Shown here one piece after another: positions 34,789 through 45,947 of a stretch of 64,000 bases of DNA. The DNA lies in assembly GCA_948474755.1 (NCBI GenBank), contig CAOLHI010000554.1, positions 186,001 to 250,000 on the forward strand, in the 5' to 3' direction. Position 1 is the first letter of the stretch. Every line of letters starts with the position of its first letter. Position numbers and translations under genes: made by a program. The notes beneath the pieces are model-generated. The model worked only from the letters and a program-made list of their open reading frames with translations. It did not search any database and was not told where the DNA came from. The DNA comes from Ctenosaura bakeri (Eukaryota; Chordata; Lepidosauria; Squamata; Iguanidae).

Positions 34789-34849
34789 TAAGTGTCATCT
34801 CCTGGCCCAAGTCCCCAAACCAACCTTAATGGCAAACAGCTGCTCTGAG

Positions 34850-35110
34850 CAATGGAGAACAGTTCGGCTGGTGATCAGAGTGCAGCAGGATTGTATTTCC
34901 AACTCTCTCTTGATGGTGGTCTCTGGTATGATAAGGATTCTTGCAATAGGGATCCTGCTTCTGATTGTCATGTACTTGCTCACTGGTGGGTGGGAGATGG
35001 AAACATCATCCTGCTGCTACCCAATCTCCAAAAACAGAATTGCATCACTCGGAGCAGCTCCCAGGAGTTTAAGGTGGGATTCAGGAGATACTTACATCTG
35101 TATCAATAGT
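34850..35110 (+). repeat. Unnamed dispersed repeat, copy 3 (longest)
   Basis: Blocks 'gatcagagtgcagcaggatt', 'gcttctgattgtcatgtact', 'ctcactggtgggtgggagat' and 'ggtgggattcaggagatact' recur in related form at about 2450, 22.9 and 57.1 kb. No coding potential or obvious terminal repeats. Confidence 0.5.
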
Positions 35111-36030
35111 GCCAAGGTTATGATTATATAGTATAACTGAATACAGAGCAGTTAGGCATACACAACAATCTGTAACTTCCAGCAATACAGAATGCCAGCC
35201 AACATTCATATCCCCTCTTCCTTCTTTGACAGAGGCACTCAAGACTGTTTACAGAAATGCACTCAAAAAACCAATTTACAAAAAAAAAAAGTGTTTGAAA
35301 GCACATCATCATCAGAAGATGGGAAACAGAAGATGAAAACAGAACAGATTAACATCAGGGAGTCAGGCAAAAATTAACTTTAATCAAACATCCAGTGGGT
35401 CAAAGGCTTGCAGGACTAATATGGTCTTTTAACTTTCAGAGAAAGGATAACAGGAAGGGAGGGAAATGGATCTGCACGGCAGCCCTCTCCATAATAACCA
35501 CAACAGCAGAGAAAATGTTGTCACATGTTTTCATGTCGAGCAGATTTCAGATGGTGGTGGGTTATAAGTAAAGCTTGGGAGAGTCACACTTTTAGACTCA
35601 AAGCCTATAAGTTGAGATGTACAGAAATAAAGCACCATTTGAGAAACCAAGGAAACCTTGATAAAATAGGACTCACATTTATCTTTGTGCAAATATTGTT
35701 CAGAGAAAACAAAGCCAGTTTCCATGCATTTCCCCAGATACTGTGGTTTGCTTTGGACAATGCTGATGTGCCCATTTTTTCCCAATGCAAATTGGACCCT
35801 GGACTTAAATTCCTTTAAATGCCTGGATTTCTTTCAGTGTCACTCTGAATGATGCCAGAGTTCAACTTTAGTTAGACATGCCATCAAATTCTGAACAAAA
35901 TCAAATTCAGTGGCACAGCTGAGATTTTGGTTAAACAGATTCTGCTCAGATGTCTGCATATTAGTGATGACTGGCACAGGTTCTGCCTGACTTCCAAATT
36001 CTTCCTGATGTATTGCAGCACTTATTTAGG
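35111..36030. other. Intergenic sequence, nothing recognised
   Basis: No gene or clear repeat seen. Confidence 0.35.
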
Positions 36031-36161
36031 CCAGCTTTTCCTCAATTTGGCACCCGCCAAATTTGTTGGGCAACACCTTGCATCATCTATACTGGGCATG
36101 CTGGCTGGGGATGCTGGGAGTTGTAATCCAACACATCTGAAGAGCACTAGGTTGGAGGAAA
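36031..36161. mobile_element. hAT-type foldback MITE
   Basis: 'cagcttttcctcaatttggc' on the left and 'gcactaggttggaggaaac' on the right form an inverted pair around 'ctgggagttgtaatccaaca'. This layout matches a foldback element common in reptiles; other copies are at about 38430, 51110 and 59213. Confidence 0.6.
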
Positions 36162-36950
36162 CCACATCAAGCCCTTGAAGAAATCTAAGTGTAGCTCAGA
36201 ATGACAGGGAAGGGGCAGCCAGACTAGAGTCTAGGGATCAATTCAACTGCTAGTCTCAGTTAGATGAAACCCATTGAATCTAAGCTTCCATCAATTCATT
36301 GTCTCTGCTCTGGTTTGCACTGACAACTGTTTTTAGGCCCTGGAAAGGAATAAAATGAATACAAAGGCCATATAGATAAGAGACAGGCAAAGCAATGGGG
36401 AGCTTTACAAAGGAAAAGACAAAAGCATGGTGCTAGACACAAAAGGGATTGGGGAACCAACAAAAAGATATAAGAGAAACTTCATTGAAGGCTGGCTCTA
36501 CCTGTAGGCAGAGTAAAGCAACTACCTTTGGCAGCTGATCTGGGACATTTGGGACATCAAGACAAAGCAGCAAATTCTTAGTAATTTGTTGTTGTTTGAT
36601 TGAGAAAGTTAAATTATAGTGGATTATTAAGTCCATGGACAATGCTGTCCAGCGATTGCGGGAATTGCGAAAGTAACTTTCCGGAACATGGTGTTGAAGC
36701 AGTTTCTGTTCCTGAAAGGTAGAAGATTGACTTGGTGTTCAACTGCCTTTGTAATCAGTTTCTGTACACAGAGTGATGAGGGGAGGGTGGGAGGAGGAGA
36801 GAGAAACTGGGACATTTCAAAACCTGAAAAAGTGGGGCAGGAGATTAATGAGGACTTTCCCTTTCAAACAGAGACAATTGGAGGGTAGGATGTTCTGTGT
36901 GAATTTACTTCATCAGAGGACAACTGGAATGTTCAGACTGAGGAAGAGCA
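36162..36950. other. Intergenic sequence, nothing recognised
   Basis: No gene or clear repeat seen. Confidence 0.35.
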
Positions 36951-36953
36951 AAT

Positions 36954-37185
36954 TGTTGTTGCTGTGTACCTTCAAGTTGTTTCTGACTTAAGATGATCCA
37001 AAGGTGAACCTATTGCTGGGTTTTCTTGGCAAGATTTGTGCAGAGAGGGTTTGCCTTTGCCTTCCTCTGAGGCTGAGAGAGTGTGACTTGCCCAAAGTCA
37101 CCCAGTAGGTTTCCATGACCAAGCAGGGATTCAGACCTTGGTTTCCAGAACTGTAACCCAACGCTCAAACCCTCTCAAAGAGCAA
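36954..37185 (-). mobile_element. tRNA-derived SINE (antisense)
   Basis: Plus strand starts 'gttgttgctgtgtaccttca' (tail complement), passes 'cttgcccaaagtcacccagt' and ends near the B-box complement. Confidence 0.82.
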
Positions 37186-37403
37186 GTATACAGCATCATT
37201 CCTAAGGTAAAAGGATATACATGATCATAACAGGTATATATTAATGACAAACATGTGAGCTAGATAGTGTGCTGATTAGATGTCAGGCTGGGACCTGGAA
37301 TTTCAGATCCTATTTCCTTCTCAGACATAAAACTCACAGTGTAGGCTTGGGCCACAGTCCCCAAGTAAGGACCAGTTAGTCTCTCAGGCTAACCTACCAC
37401 ATA

Positions 37404-37798
37404 GGCCCTTTTTGCACCTTTTTCCAGCACTGGGGTGCGGGGATCACGTGAGCAGCCTCCAGTGAGAGGTTCTCGCATCCCTGCTGCTTCAGCTCCACAC
37501 GAGCTGCCTGCTCGCACGAGAGCCCCACCTCTTCCTTCCACAGTGCAGCCTGGGAGTTTCCCAGGCTGCGCTGGGGCATGAAGTGTGACTGGTGTGGCTC
37601 CGGAAGCTCCGCACACCAGTGAGTGCGAGGCCTGGGAGCAATGCGCGATCGCGCACCAAAAATGAAAAGATGTGCGATTGGTGCCTGCCGGCCCCTGGAG
37701 CATCACACTATTGTGAGTGCATTGTGCAGATCGCTTTTCACGATCGTGCAACGCTCCAGGCGCCTTTTCGCATAGAAAATGCCATGTGGAAGGGGTCC
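37404..37798. mobile_element. GC-rich non-autonomous DNA element, second copy
   Basis: Same family as 6340-6760: left GGCCCTTTTTGCACC, shared internal hairpin 'cagcctgggagtttcccagg', 'ccaaaaatgaaaagatgtgc', and right part 'tggaaggggtcc'. Open frames of 156 and 98 codons inside are not genes. Confidence 0.65.
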
Positions 37799-38425
37799 TC
37801 GAGTTGTTGGGAGGTAGGAGTTGGGAGGAGGAGATCCATGCATGTTGCCTTAAGCTCACTGGAGGAAAGGGGAAAGTGTAATTTATAAGCGTACGTAATA
37901 AGAAACAACAGCAATGATTATGTTAGTAAAGGTTGATGTGGCTTTCTAGAGAAGTATTAATCAACAAATTTGCCCTGAAGCAAACTAGAGTCAGGCAGGA
38001 GCCTTGGAAAACACAAGCTGCACCCCAGGCTGCAAACAATACCGCCTTAGGTTTGGGCTCCTTAGAAAGACTAATGGAACAGAGAATAAAAAAGCCTGGA
38101 AAACCCACAACAACCAACACAAAAATCGCTGCTGGTTTCAGCATGAGTTGCATGGTGCCACCTAGTGGTCAAATGTGCAAACTACAGGTGATAAACAAAG
38201 CTGCCCAAGTAATGACCCTGTTTTGAGGGCTTCTGTCACACCTAAGAATCTGTAACACCGTGATGTAAACGGTGCTTTCAGCTGTCTCTGATGCCAGTGG
38301 GTTTTTCCAGTGCTCCAGTCAATCTTTTCCCTTTGAGGAATGGGAGCTGCTTCTGACTAATCCTGCCCCTCATGCCACTCTAGCAACCTCCATAGAAAGA
38401 CAACAGCATGCTAGTAACTTCCTAC
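37799..38425. other. Intergenic sequence, nothing recognised
   Basis: No gene or clear repeat seen. Confidence 0.35.
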
Positions 38426-38429
38426 AGCA

Positions 38430-38610
38430 GCCTTTCCTGACCTGGTGACTATCAGATGTTGTTGGCATCCTAGAGATTGGAAAATGGGGTAATTTAACTA
38501 TTTTGACAGAACTGTACTGGATAGAGGTAGAAGGACTATAACTCCCAGCTGCCCCATCATGGTTAATGGCTAAGGGTGATGGGAATGGGGGTCAAAAACA
38601 TCTTGAAGGC
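38430..38610. mobile_element. hAT-type foldback MITE, degraded
   Basis: 'cagcctttcctgacctggtg' on the left and an 'actataactcccagctgccc' middle; the right arm is eroded. Confidence 0.45.
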
Positions 38611-38702
38611 ATTGATGTTTTTACAGTGTTACCTGTTTGTTCATCATAAGCACAAATACCTCATTTGCCTAACTAATCCAAGTGGTTTCTCCTCACAAGG
38701 GT

Positions 38703-38830
38703 GCTGTTGTCATTGTGTGCCTTCAAGTTGTTTCCATCTTATGGTGGCCCCAAGACAAACTTATCATAAGACTTTCTGACTCTGAGAGTGTGTGATATGC
38801 CCAAGGTCACCTAGTAGGTTTCCATGTTTT
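38703..38830 (-). mobile_element. tRNA-derived SINE fragment (antisense)
   Basis: 'gttgtcattgtgtgccttca' and 'tgcccaaggtcacctagtag' match the antisense SINE tail and body; the head is missing. Confidence 0.75.
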
Positions 38831-38989
38831 CTGCAATGAAGTCTTGCACTGGAATGTCATTGGATGCATGGAATTTTGGGGACATTGGATATGTGATCAG
38901 TTTAATATATAAATTGTTATATTATTGTTTTGGTTCTTTTGGTTCTGCTGTTCTTTTAATAGTTAATTAATTGTTAATTGTTATGTGTT

Positions 38990-39138
38990 TTAGGGGGTTG
39001 GTTTTAGCTGGGTTGGTGGGTGGGGAGGATTGGGTATGCTTTTAATGTCTTTTAATGTATTTTAATGAATATTGTATTTCATGCTGTTCGCTGCCTCGAT
39101 CCATGTGGAGAGGCGGGATACAAATAAACATCATCATC

Positions 39139-39187
<49 letters not shown>

Positions 39188-39190
39188 GGA
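38990..39190 (+). mobile_element. LINE 3' end with (ATT)n tail
   Basis: 'tttagctgggttggtgggtg', 'ctgcctcgatccatgtggag', 'gcgggatacaaataaa' and a long (ATT)n at about 39138-39187. An L2/CR1-type 3' end. Confidence 0.8.
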
Positions 39191-39214
39191 GAGAGAGAGA
39201 AACAGACAGACAGA

Positions 39215-39445
39215 CAGTATGATATTGTGCTTTAAGTGTTGGATTATGCCTCTGGAGACCAACATTTGAATCCCCACTCAGCAATGGAAACCCACTGGGT
39301 GACCTTTGGCAAGTCACAGTCTCTCAGTCTCAGAGGAAGACAATGGCAAACTCCCTCTCAAGAAATCTTTCCAAGCAAACCCCATGACAGGTTCATCTTG
39401 AGGTCATCATATGTCAAAAATGACTTGAAGAGACATGACCACAAG
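39215..39445 (+). mobile_element. tRNA-derived SINE
   Basis: 'ggaaacccactgggtgacct', 'cagaggaagacaatggcaaa' and 'aaccccatgacaggttcatc' in order; the tail ends near 39445. Confidence 0.82.
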
Positions 39446-39831
39446 ATATATAGAACTTAAACCGTGATTGTGTTTACAATATTCATTTATAGTTGGGCCC
39501 CACAGAGCCCAGAAGAGGTACACGTGCACAGTGATATCTGTCTGAAACATTCCACAGATTATGGAAAAAAGATTAAATGTAAATTGTTATTACAAATAAT
39601 TATGTAGGAAATCCACAGACTGCCAACAGATTTCACTTACATATTCTACCAGTAAAGCTAAAAACAACCCAGCCCCCAACATTTCCTGTTGCAATCTTCT
39701 TTTGTCCTTTATCTTGTGCAATGTTGGGTTTTTGTGGGGAAGGATCTTAGGTGAAATCCAATATTACTCTTACTTGAAGTAGATCCATTGAAATCAATGT
39801 TGGAACCCGGCAACTGTGTGCCTCAGAGGCC

Positions 39832-39916
39832 CCTCCCTAAACTGCAAACCCCAGGATTCCATAGGACGTCGAAAGTGGAATAATAGCCCTGTAATAGTCT
39901 AGTGCAGAAATGGCCT
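39832..39916. mobile_element. Half MITE (right arm only)
   Basis: From 'ggcccctccctaaactgcaa' to GTGCAGAAATGGCC. Confidence 0.75.
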
Positions 39917-39919
39917 TTG

Positions 39920-41035
39920 ACTTTAAAAAAATGAAAATGGTCTTAAAAGGGAGAATTTTCCATTACAGGTATCAAGAATCCTTTTGTTCTTCCTCATGAT
40001 CAAATCCTATTGTGGCAAGACTTCAAGGGAGACCCTTTTATCACCCTGGATTATTTTGTAAATGTATTGAAAATACACGTGGTGATGGAGATACACTGTC
40101 TTTCTGTATTTACTCTGCAACTACTTTTGTTTTCAGCTGGTATTCGTTTTCTGTCATTGTCCCCAGAAGCCCTGCAACTGAAACAGAAAATGGCCCGTGT
40201 GCTCATAACTACCAGTGCTGAATTACAACTGCTCTCTGTGCCTGCCTTGGCTCCTCACCATTTTTATTTTTGCACACTAATAATAATAATGATAGATAGC
40301 TCTCTCTGCATCACTGCAGCATAGGCAGGCCGCCTGCCTCGCACAGCCCCCTTGGAGCCAATGTTGCAACACAGGAAGTCTGCCTTTGCCGCTAACACCT
40401 GGTGTTGTTGCTGCCGACAAGCCAGATGGCTTTAAATCCAGGCTCATGTGATTGATGACCCCTTTCTTTTCTCTTGTGCAGTAACTGTCTCTCACTTTAG
40501 ATGCAGATGTGGGAGCTGGGTTTTTTTTAAAAAAATGCCCTTCCCTCACTTCTAGTGTTGCCAAGATTTTCAAAAACAGTAATAAGGGATGATCAGAATT
40601 CTTGATATGCAAAGTTGACAATCAGGATGTACCTATTAACAATTTTTTTTTGCTACCAAAATACCAAATGAAAGTGTTGATTTCTGTTAATTTAGCCATG
40701 TGTCTCTCTGTAAAATTAACGTATTTGTCACATTCATAAACTATACTTTTGTCTGAAAGGAGGGCTTACATCTAGAAATATGAGATTTTTGTTTCTGGCG
40801 TCTTGTTCAATCTATATAAAATGAAATATGTCCCAAGGGGACATTCTGTATAGTCAGGGACATCTGCCAATCCTATAAAGGGCAAGAATTCCAACCCTCA
40901 GATAGGTGACTTCCTTTATAATAAAAGTTATCTGGGAACCTTACTCACTTCCTTTCCTCTTCAGCCCATGGAGGGGTCCTTAGGATTAAGAAAATTTTAG
41001 AAACTTGAATCTATCCTGGATAAGGCAAGATGGGG
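39920..41035. other. Intergenic sequence, nothing recognised
   Basis: No gene or clear repeat seen. Confidence 0.35.
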
Positions 41036-41038
41036 ATG

Positions 41039-41094
<56 letters not shown>

Positions 41095-41120
41095 CAGACA
41101 GACAGACAGACAGACAGACG
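41036..41120 (+). repeat. (GATA)n-(CAGA)n compound microsatellite
   Basis: About 14 GATA units followed by about 6 CAGA units. Confidence 0.97.
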
Positions 41121-41251
41121 GAGATACATTTTAGATTGTAGATCGCATGGGGATACAAGAGAAGCAGGCCCACTACAACGCTTTCGCATGACATTGTCAT
41201 TGTCCCACCCTTCTTGCATCCCCAGCCAGTGTGATCACAGGGTATATCGTT

Positions 41252-42163
41252 TGTTACCCTGATTTCTGGGGTCCCGGGAGGGACACCTCAATGTGCTTAC
41301 AGTGGGGAATGGGAATTAGCAGAGCACAAGCTAGCAATACAAGAGGCAGGGCAACCTAGCGAGATCTTGTACCCAATGTCTACGGGGTCAGGCCGAGTCA
41401 ATGAGCAAACAAAAGTAAATAATAATTGTTTCTTTATTTTTGATAAACACAGTCAAAACGTTTGTATGCAAACACACTTACACAGATGTATTGAAAGAAA
41501 GGTAGGAGTTGGATAGGGGGGTTTTGAGAGGGATTTTAGCATGGGAAATACTACACCTGTCCTGAAGCCCAGGTAGTCTGAAGAAAAGTCCATAGAAGTG
41601 GAGATTCTCAGCACATGGAGCTGAGGGGAAGGCTCGTCGAACGGAGCGACAGCAAGAAGGGATGGAAGTTGGAGCGATCTGAAGAAATGCTCAAAATCAG
41701 GGGATCTTATAGGGGAAAATGTGCCCATAGGCTAGTCCGTTCCAGGGGAATACAATGGGTTTCAGGCTGGAGACAAAGCCTCCGAAAGGTCAGTATTTTA
41801 CATGATTGAGTTATGACAGAGTTGTCAATAGCTCAGACAGTATGCAAATACAGAGTGCTTGACAGTTGAGTATTCGGTTCGTCAAGCTGCCTGCTCGGGG
41901 CAGGGAGTCTTTTGTAAACAGCATGCATACATAATGTGATCTTAAAAGGGTACTTGCCTGGAGGTCTCCTAAAGCGGCAGTCTGGCTATTACTGGCCTGC
42001 CTGGATCTGTTTTGAATGGTTCAGCTATTTTCAGCCGTGCCTGTATGCATGCTTGTCCGGGGGCCTCACAAGCATGTGGAGAAGAATGGGTAAAGAAGGC
42101 CAAATTCTTGATATCAAATGATATCTAATATGCCACAAGTCCAGACTAGAAACTACAGTAACA
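41252..42163 (-). mobile_element. Solo LTR, 912 bp, CGTT duplication
   Basis: Minus strand starts TGTTACTGTAG and ends CAGGGTAACA, flanked by CGTT at 41248-41251 and 42164-42167. Same family as 25451-26337, shown by shared blocks such as 'tctacggggtcagg' (plus strand), the 'gatatcaa' area and 'ggcctcacaa'. The two differ enough to be old or separate subfamilies. No internal viral genes. Confidence 0.88.
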
Positions 42164-42179
42164 CGTTGCCGGAAAAACT

Positions 42180-42500
42180 CCATCAGTGGTCCCCAATTGT
42201 GCAAGGCTCCCACTGCCACCAGCCATGCAGAAGGGGTGGAAGCACGATTACACACTTCCTTCCCCACTGAAGCATGGGGAAAAGGCTGGCTGCAGCATGG
42301 AAGGAAGAAGTATGTCCCTCATGCTCCCTTCTGCAGGCAGCAGCCCGTGTGCAGATGGGACCACTGAGGACATTCTCCCATCCCAGCAGAGGCACTGCTG
42401 TGATTGCGAAGGGAGGATGCAGGAGAGCATCATCATGCAGAAATGGTGCCCAAGCATCATTTCTCTGGTGGGCCTTTCCTTGTGCAAACATTTAAACTTC
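42180..42500. mobile_element. GC-rich block, probably non-autonomous element
   Basis: GC-rich sequence abutting the LTR, with overlapping open frames on both strands and no protein features. Boundaries and class unknown. Confidence 0.3.
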
Positions 42501-43550
42501 CTCAATGAGCCTTTGTCTGTTTTGCAAACCTTGAGCTCTGATTAGTTTGCGCTTTTGTCATTTTTGGCTGCTTTATTATGCATTATAACTAGATACAGTA
42601 GCAGAGCAAAAAGGTGTATTAATTACATACAAGAACCAGACATGGTAGAAGGATACACGTATATATTAAAACTATATGCAAGTAATAAATGCATTTTAGG
42701 CACCTATCTCTGGCATCAGGCGTCAGAACTTTTGATGCGCTAGAGACCAGTAGCTTGATTTGATTTGATCGTGTACATCTTTGAGTGTTTCCATAACACA
42801 CATTTGTTGGCTAGGATAAGAGAGGGTGTGTAGACTGAAGCTAGTCTTACTTTTTACTTTTTACTTAATTTCCAGAACCAATAACTGACACAGGCTTTGA
42901 AATAGCAGAACACAGAAGTTACACGACCAAAATTTTCTCAATATATTCTGTCTGCTGACCAAGGAGGTTTTCGCTTGCTTACCGGTAATCTCTGTGGGCA
43001 TGAACTAGCTAACATTAAGTGTTCTTGCATCTCACTGTTTTTTTCAAATTGTTTATTGAATTTTTTATCCCCTCTCAGCCTGGTAGGACCCTCAAGACAG
43101 ATTAGACAGCCCCTGCAGTTTTTGACTGCAATGGGAAAGCTAAACACATGCTTCAGTCTCCTTCATTGCAGTCAGTGGAAGAACAGGTCCATTAAAATCC
43201 ATGTTGAACATTGACAGGCTATACATGCAGAGTTGAGCTGCTATCTAAAGCAGAGCTGTAGGGCAAATAAAAGAAAATGACAGCCTTGCATTTGGCCTGA
43301 AAATAGAAGAAGGTAAAAAAAAGTCCTGCTGGATCCATCCACAGGCCTGTCTGGTCCATCCTGTTCACACAGCACTCCACAGTATGCCCCAGTGGGAAAC
43401 CCACCAGCAGAGCCTGAGCACTACTGCACCCTTTGTCTCTGTTACTGGAGGTGGCATCTCTTTAATTAACATGGTCTCTATTTCTGGGCCCATTGGTAAT
43501 CCTTCCAAATTGACATTCTGTCTAATCCTGCATAGGCATGTGTGTGTGCG
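42501..43550. other. Intergenic sequence, nothing recognised
   Basis: No gene or clear repeat seen. Confidence 0.35.
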
Positions 43551-43553
43551 TGT

Positions 43554-43680
43554 GTGAGAGAGAGCGAGAGAGAGAGAGAGAGAGAGCGTATGTGCTTTCA
43601 AGTCACCTGTAGAGTTATGGCAACCCCATGAATTTCATAGGGTTTTCCTAGGCAAGGAATACTCAGAAGCGGTGCTCACC
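43554..43680 (-). mobile_element. (GA)n tract and antisense SINE fragment
   Basis: A (GA)n run at about 43554-43586 is followed by 'atgtgctttcaagtcacctg' and 'ttatggcaaccccatgaatt', the complement of the SINE tail. Confidence 0.65.
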
Positions 43681-43919
43681 TGGAGGGAAATCTCATTGGT
43701 TTGAATCCAATGTGAGGCTACTGGCCTTCTGTTATTGCAAAGGATCTTACTTCCCTTTAGCTTCTGCCTTCAACCTTCCACTTTGCTCTGCTGAAAACTG
43801 CTCAGTTGTCCCAGTCCCTCTGAATATTTTGATGGGGTTTGGAGGAGTTGTCATGCCCTTTCTGCTTCTACTGATGGAAGCAAATGTCAGCAGCAGGACT
43901 TATTTAAATCTGGCCCATT

Positions 43920-44020
43920 GCATTATTTATTTATTTGACTGAATGAGCGATTTATATCCTGCCTTTCTCCCGATGTAGAACTCAAAGCAGCCTACAATGT
44001 ACATTAAAACAATGTTCAGT
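43920..44020 (-). mobile_element. LINE 3' end (antisense)
   Basis: (TTTA)n then 'tttatatcctgcctttctcc' and 'caaagcagcctacaatgtac', the complement of a CR1/L2-type 3' end. Confidence 0.75.
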
Positions 44021-44249
44021 GCAGCTCCCTTTCTGGTAAAGGACAGTCACTTTAATCCATTTTCCAAAATACTGCTGCTGCAAGGGTCAGCTTTCAGGGC
44101 TCTTGGCAATACGCTGAAAACTTATCCCTGAAAAGCAGTTCCTAATTACTTTTTGAGTATTTGTTTAATAAAACAAAAGCTTTTGACAAAGGACAACTCC
44201 ATAAGTGCATGTGAGAAAGGGAGAGGGGGGAGAGAGAGAGAGCATAAAA

Positions 44250-44570
44250 CTCAATTAGAGCATTGAACTACAACTCTGAAGATCGGGGTTTGATTCTTTG
44301 CTCAGTCATGGAAAGCCATTGGATGACTTTGGGCACATCACACACTCTCAGCCCCAGAAAACCCAGGGCCACTTCCACACTAGACTGTGGAAGTAGACTG
44401 GCCCCTCCCGAAACTACAAACTCCAGGATTCCATAGGATGTTGAAAGTGGAATCATAGCGCTATAACAGGCTAGTGCGGAAATGGCCCATGATAGGTTCA
44501 CCTTAGGGCGGGGGGGGGCATAAGTCAGAAACGACCTGAAGGCACACAACAACAACTACAACAACAACAG
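44250..44570 (+). mobile_element. tRNA-derived SINE, split by a MITE
   Basis: Body 'atggaaagccattggatgac' to 'cagccccagaaaaccca', interrupted, then 'catgataggttcacc' and a (CAA)n tail. The interrupted word corresponds to 'accccatgataggttc' in other copies. Confidence 0.82.
44367..44487. mobile_element. Internally deleted MITE, about 121 bp, inside a SINE
   Basis: Left end GGCCACTTCCACACTAGACTG jumps to the loop region 'ggcccctcccgaaactacaa', then a complete right arm to GCGGAAATGGCC. The right flank is CAT and the left flank CAG; the SINE consensus predicts CAT, so one base has probably mutated. Confidence 0.8.
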
Positions 44571-45388
44571 ATTGTAGAATCCTTTTTCAATAAATTGGGG
44601 AAAGGATTTTTATATAGTCTCCTCAAGAACTGTGACTAGCAGTTCCAGTGCATTTACATTTTGGCCTGCCGAAACAAAACAAGCCCTTTTTGCCTATGGA
44701 GGTTCCAGTGACAAAAGAAAGGGGCATCAGAGTTCATGCCCTGCTCCCCCCATTTCCCTTCTTCATGATACCAAACACCACAATAGGCTCCCATTCAGAA
44801 AACCCTGAGTGAGTAACCAGAAGCCACTTGCTCGCAGACCTTGTTAAAAGCCAGGCAAGATGGATTTCCGGAATCAATAAACAGACTCTTGTCGGCAGAG
44901 AGAACACCTGACATGGCAAGAGGCTTTTAGCATGCCGTGAAACCTGGCCTCTCTCCGGTGACTCAAAATAACTCTTGAATTGAACCACTCTGGAAAGCAA
45001 TTCAGCTCCTGCATCTTCCATTATGTCAGATAAGGGCTGCCAATGGATTGGAGCCTCTCGCCCCCTTCCCCCCGCCATTTCTGTTAGCCTACCGTCTCCA
45101 CTAATTGAACAGGTCAGTCATTCTGCTAAAAGCTACCGGAGTAAAGGTGCATGCTGTGTGAAGATGAAGCATCTCATTAAAATTCAGAAATGTTTCAGTG
45201 TTGCCCTCGTGGGCTTCAGAGGCAGGGCGGGCACGGCAGAATGACAGAGGGGAAAGAGGCCATGTCACATTTCCTATGCTGGGAAAGGGAGATAACGGTA
45301 TAGAAAAAGTCACCACCATGAAGAGACAATACATGCCCTCCTTGACAAAGGATAGGATAACATATACCAGGGGTCCTCAAACTACGGC

Positions 45389-45797
45389 CCGCGGGCCGCA
45401 TGTGGCCCGCGGAGCACATTTACCTGGTCCGCCGAGTGTTTTTGCCTCAGGACATCCATGTGTTCCGAAAGATGCTTTCGGAACACATGGATGCCTCTGT
45501 GAAGTCCCTGCGGCCCGCGTTTACTTTAAAAACGCGTGGGCCGCCGGGGAGCAGGCGCACGCAGCGACGTCACTGACATCCCATGCGTGCACCCATGGCA
45601 ACCAAGCGCAGAGGAGCGGAGAAGAAGCAAGGACGCGCGCTGGAGGTAAGTGTTTACCAGCGGCGCGTCCCTTCGGTGTTCCGACCACCGATCCTCCGGT
45701 CCTGCTATGGCCAGAGCAGTGGTCGGAACACTGAAATGGAGCAGTACACAGGCATACAGCCTTTAGCCATACTGTATGACTGGAGGCTGTATGCCTG
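45389..45797. repeat. Series of four inverted repeats in the 5' end of the hAT element
   Basis: Perfect inverted pairs: 45389-45397/45404-45412 (9 bp), 45453-45471/45475-45493 (19 bp, 3-base loop), 45676-45688/45719-45731 (13 bp), and 45749-45761/45785-45797 (13 bp). The last two lie in the predicted intron. Subterminal repeats bind transposase in some hAT elements, but palindromes could also form RNA hairpins. Confidence 0.85.
45583..45645 (+). CDS. Predicted first coding exon of the hAT transposase
   Basis: An ATG at 45583, or 45595 in the same frame, opens a short basic peptide (MATKRRGAEKKQGRALE from the second ATG). It ends exactly at a strong splice donor, GAG|GTAAGT (intron starts 45646). 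A matching acceptor, preceded by a TACTAAT branch-like motif near 45922, ends at 45947. Splicing would join the frame to GAA-ACA-ATT-ATG and the main open frame without a shift. The lysine/arginine-rich peptide could serve as a nuclear signal. This is inferred from splice consensus and phase; no transcript evidence. Confidence 0.5.
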
Positions 45798-45947
45798 TGG
45801 GGGACTATACTGCACCTAATGTGGGGGGAACTACAACCTAATGTAGGGGAACTACAAACTAATGTGGGGGAATGTTGCTGGTATATTGTTTTTGTAGCGC
45901 TGTATATATTTATTGGTATTTTACTAATAACAATTTGGTATCCCTAG

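Noticed and set aside
37389..37888. 156- and 98-codon open frames
   Set aside because: Inside a GC-rich non-autonomous DNA element; terminal sequence includes its inverted end.
41036..41120. Regular short-period array as CRISPR
   Set aside because: Simple GATA/CAGA tandem repeat with no spacers, in a vertebrate genome.
45198..45734. 178-codon open frame
   Set aside because: Crosses the boundary of the hAT insertion, so half of it is transposon end; no protein features.
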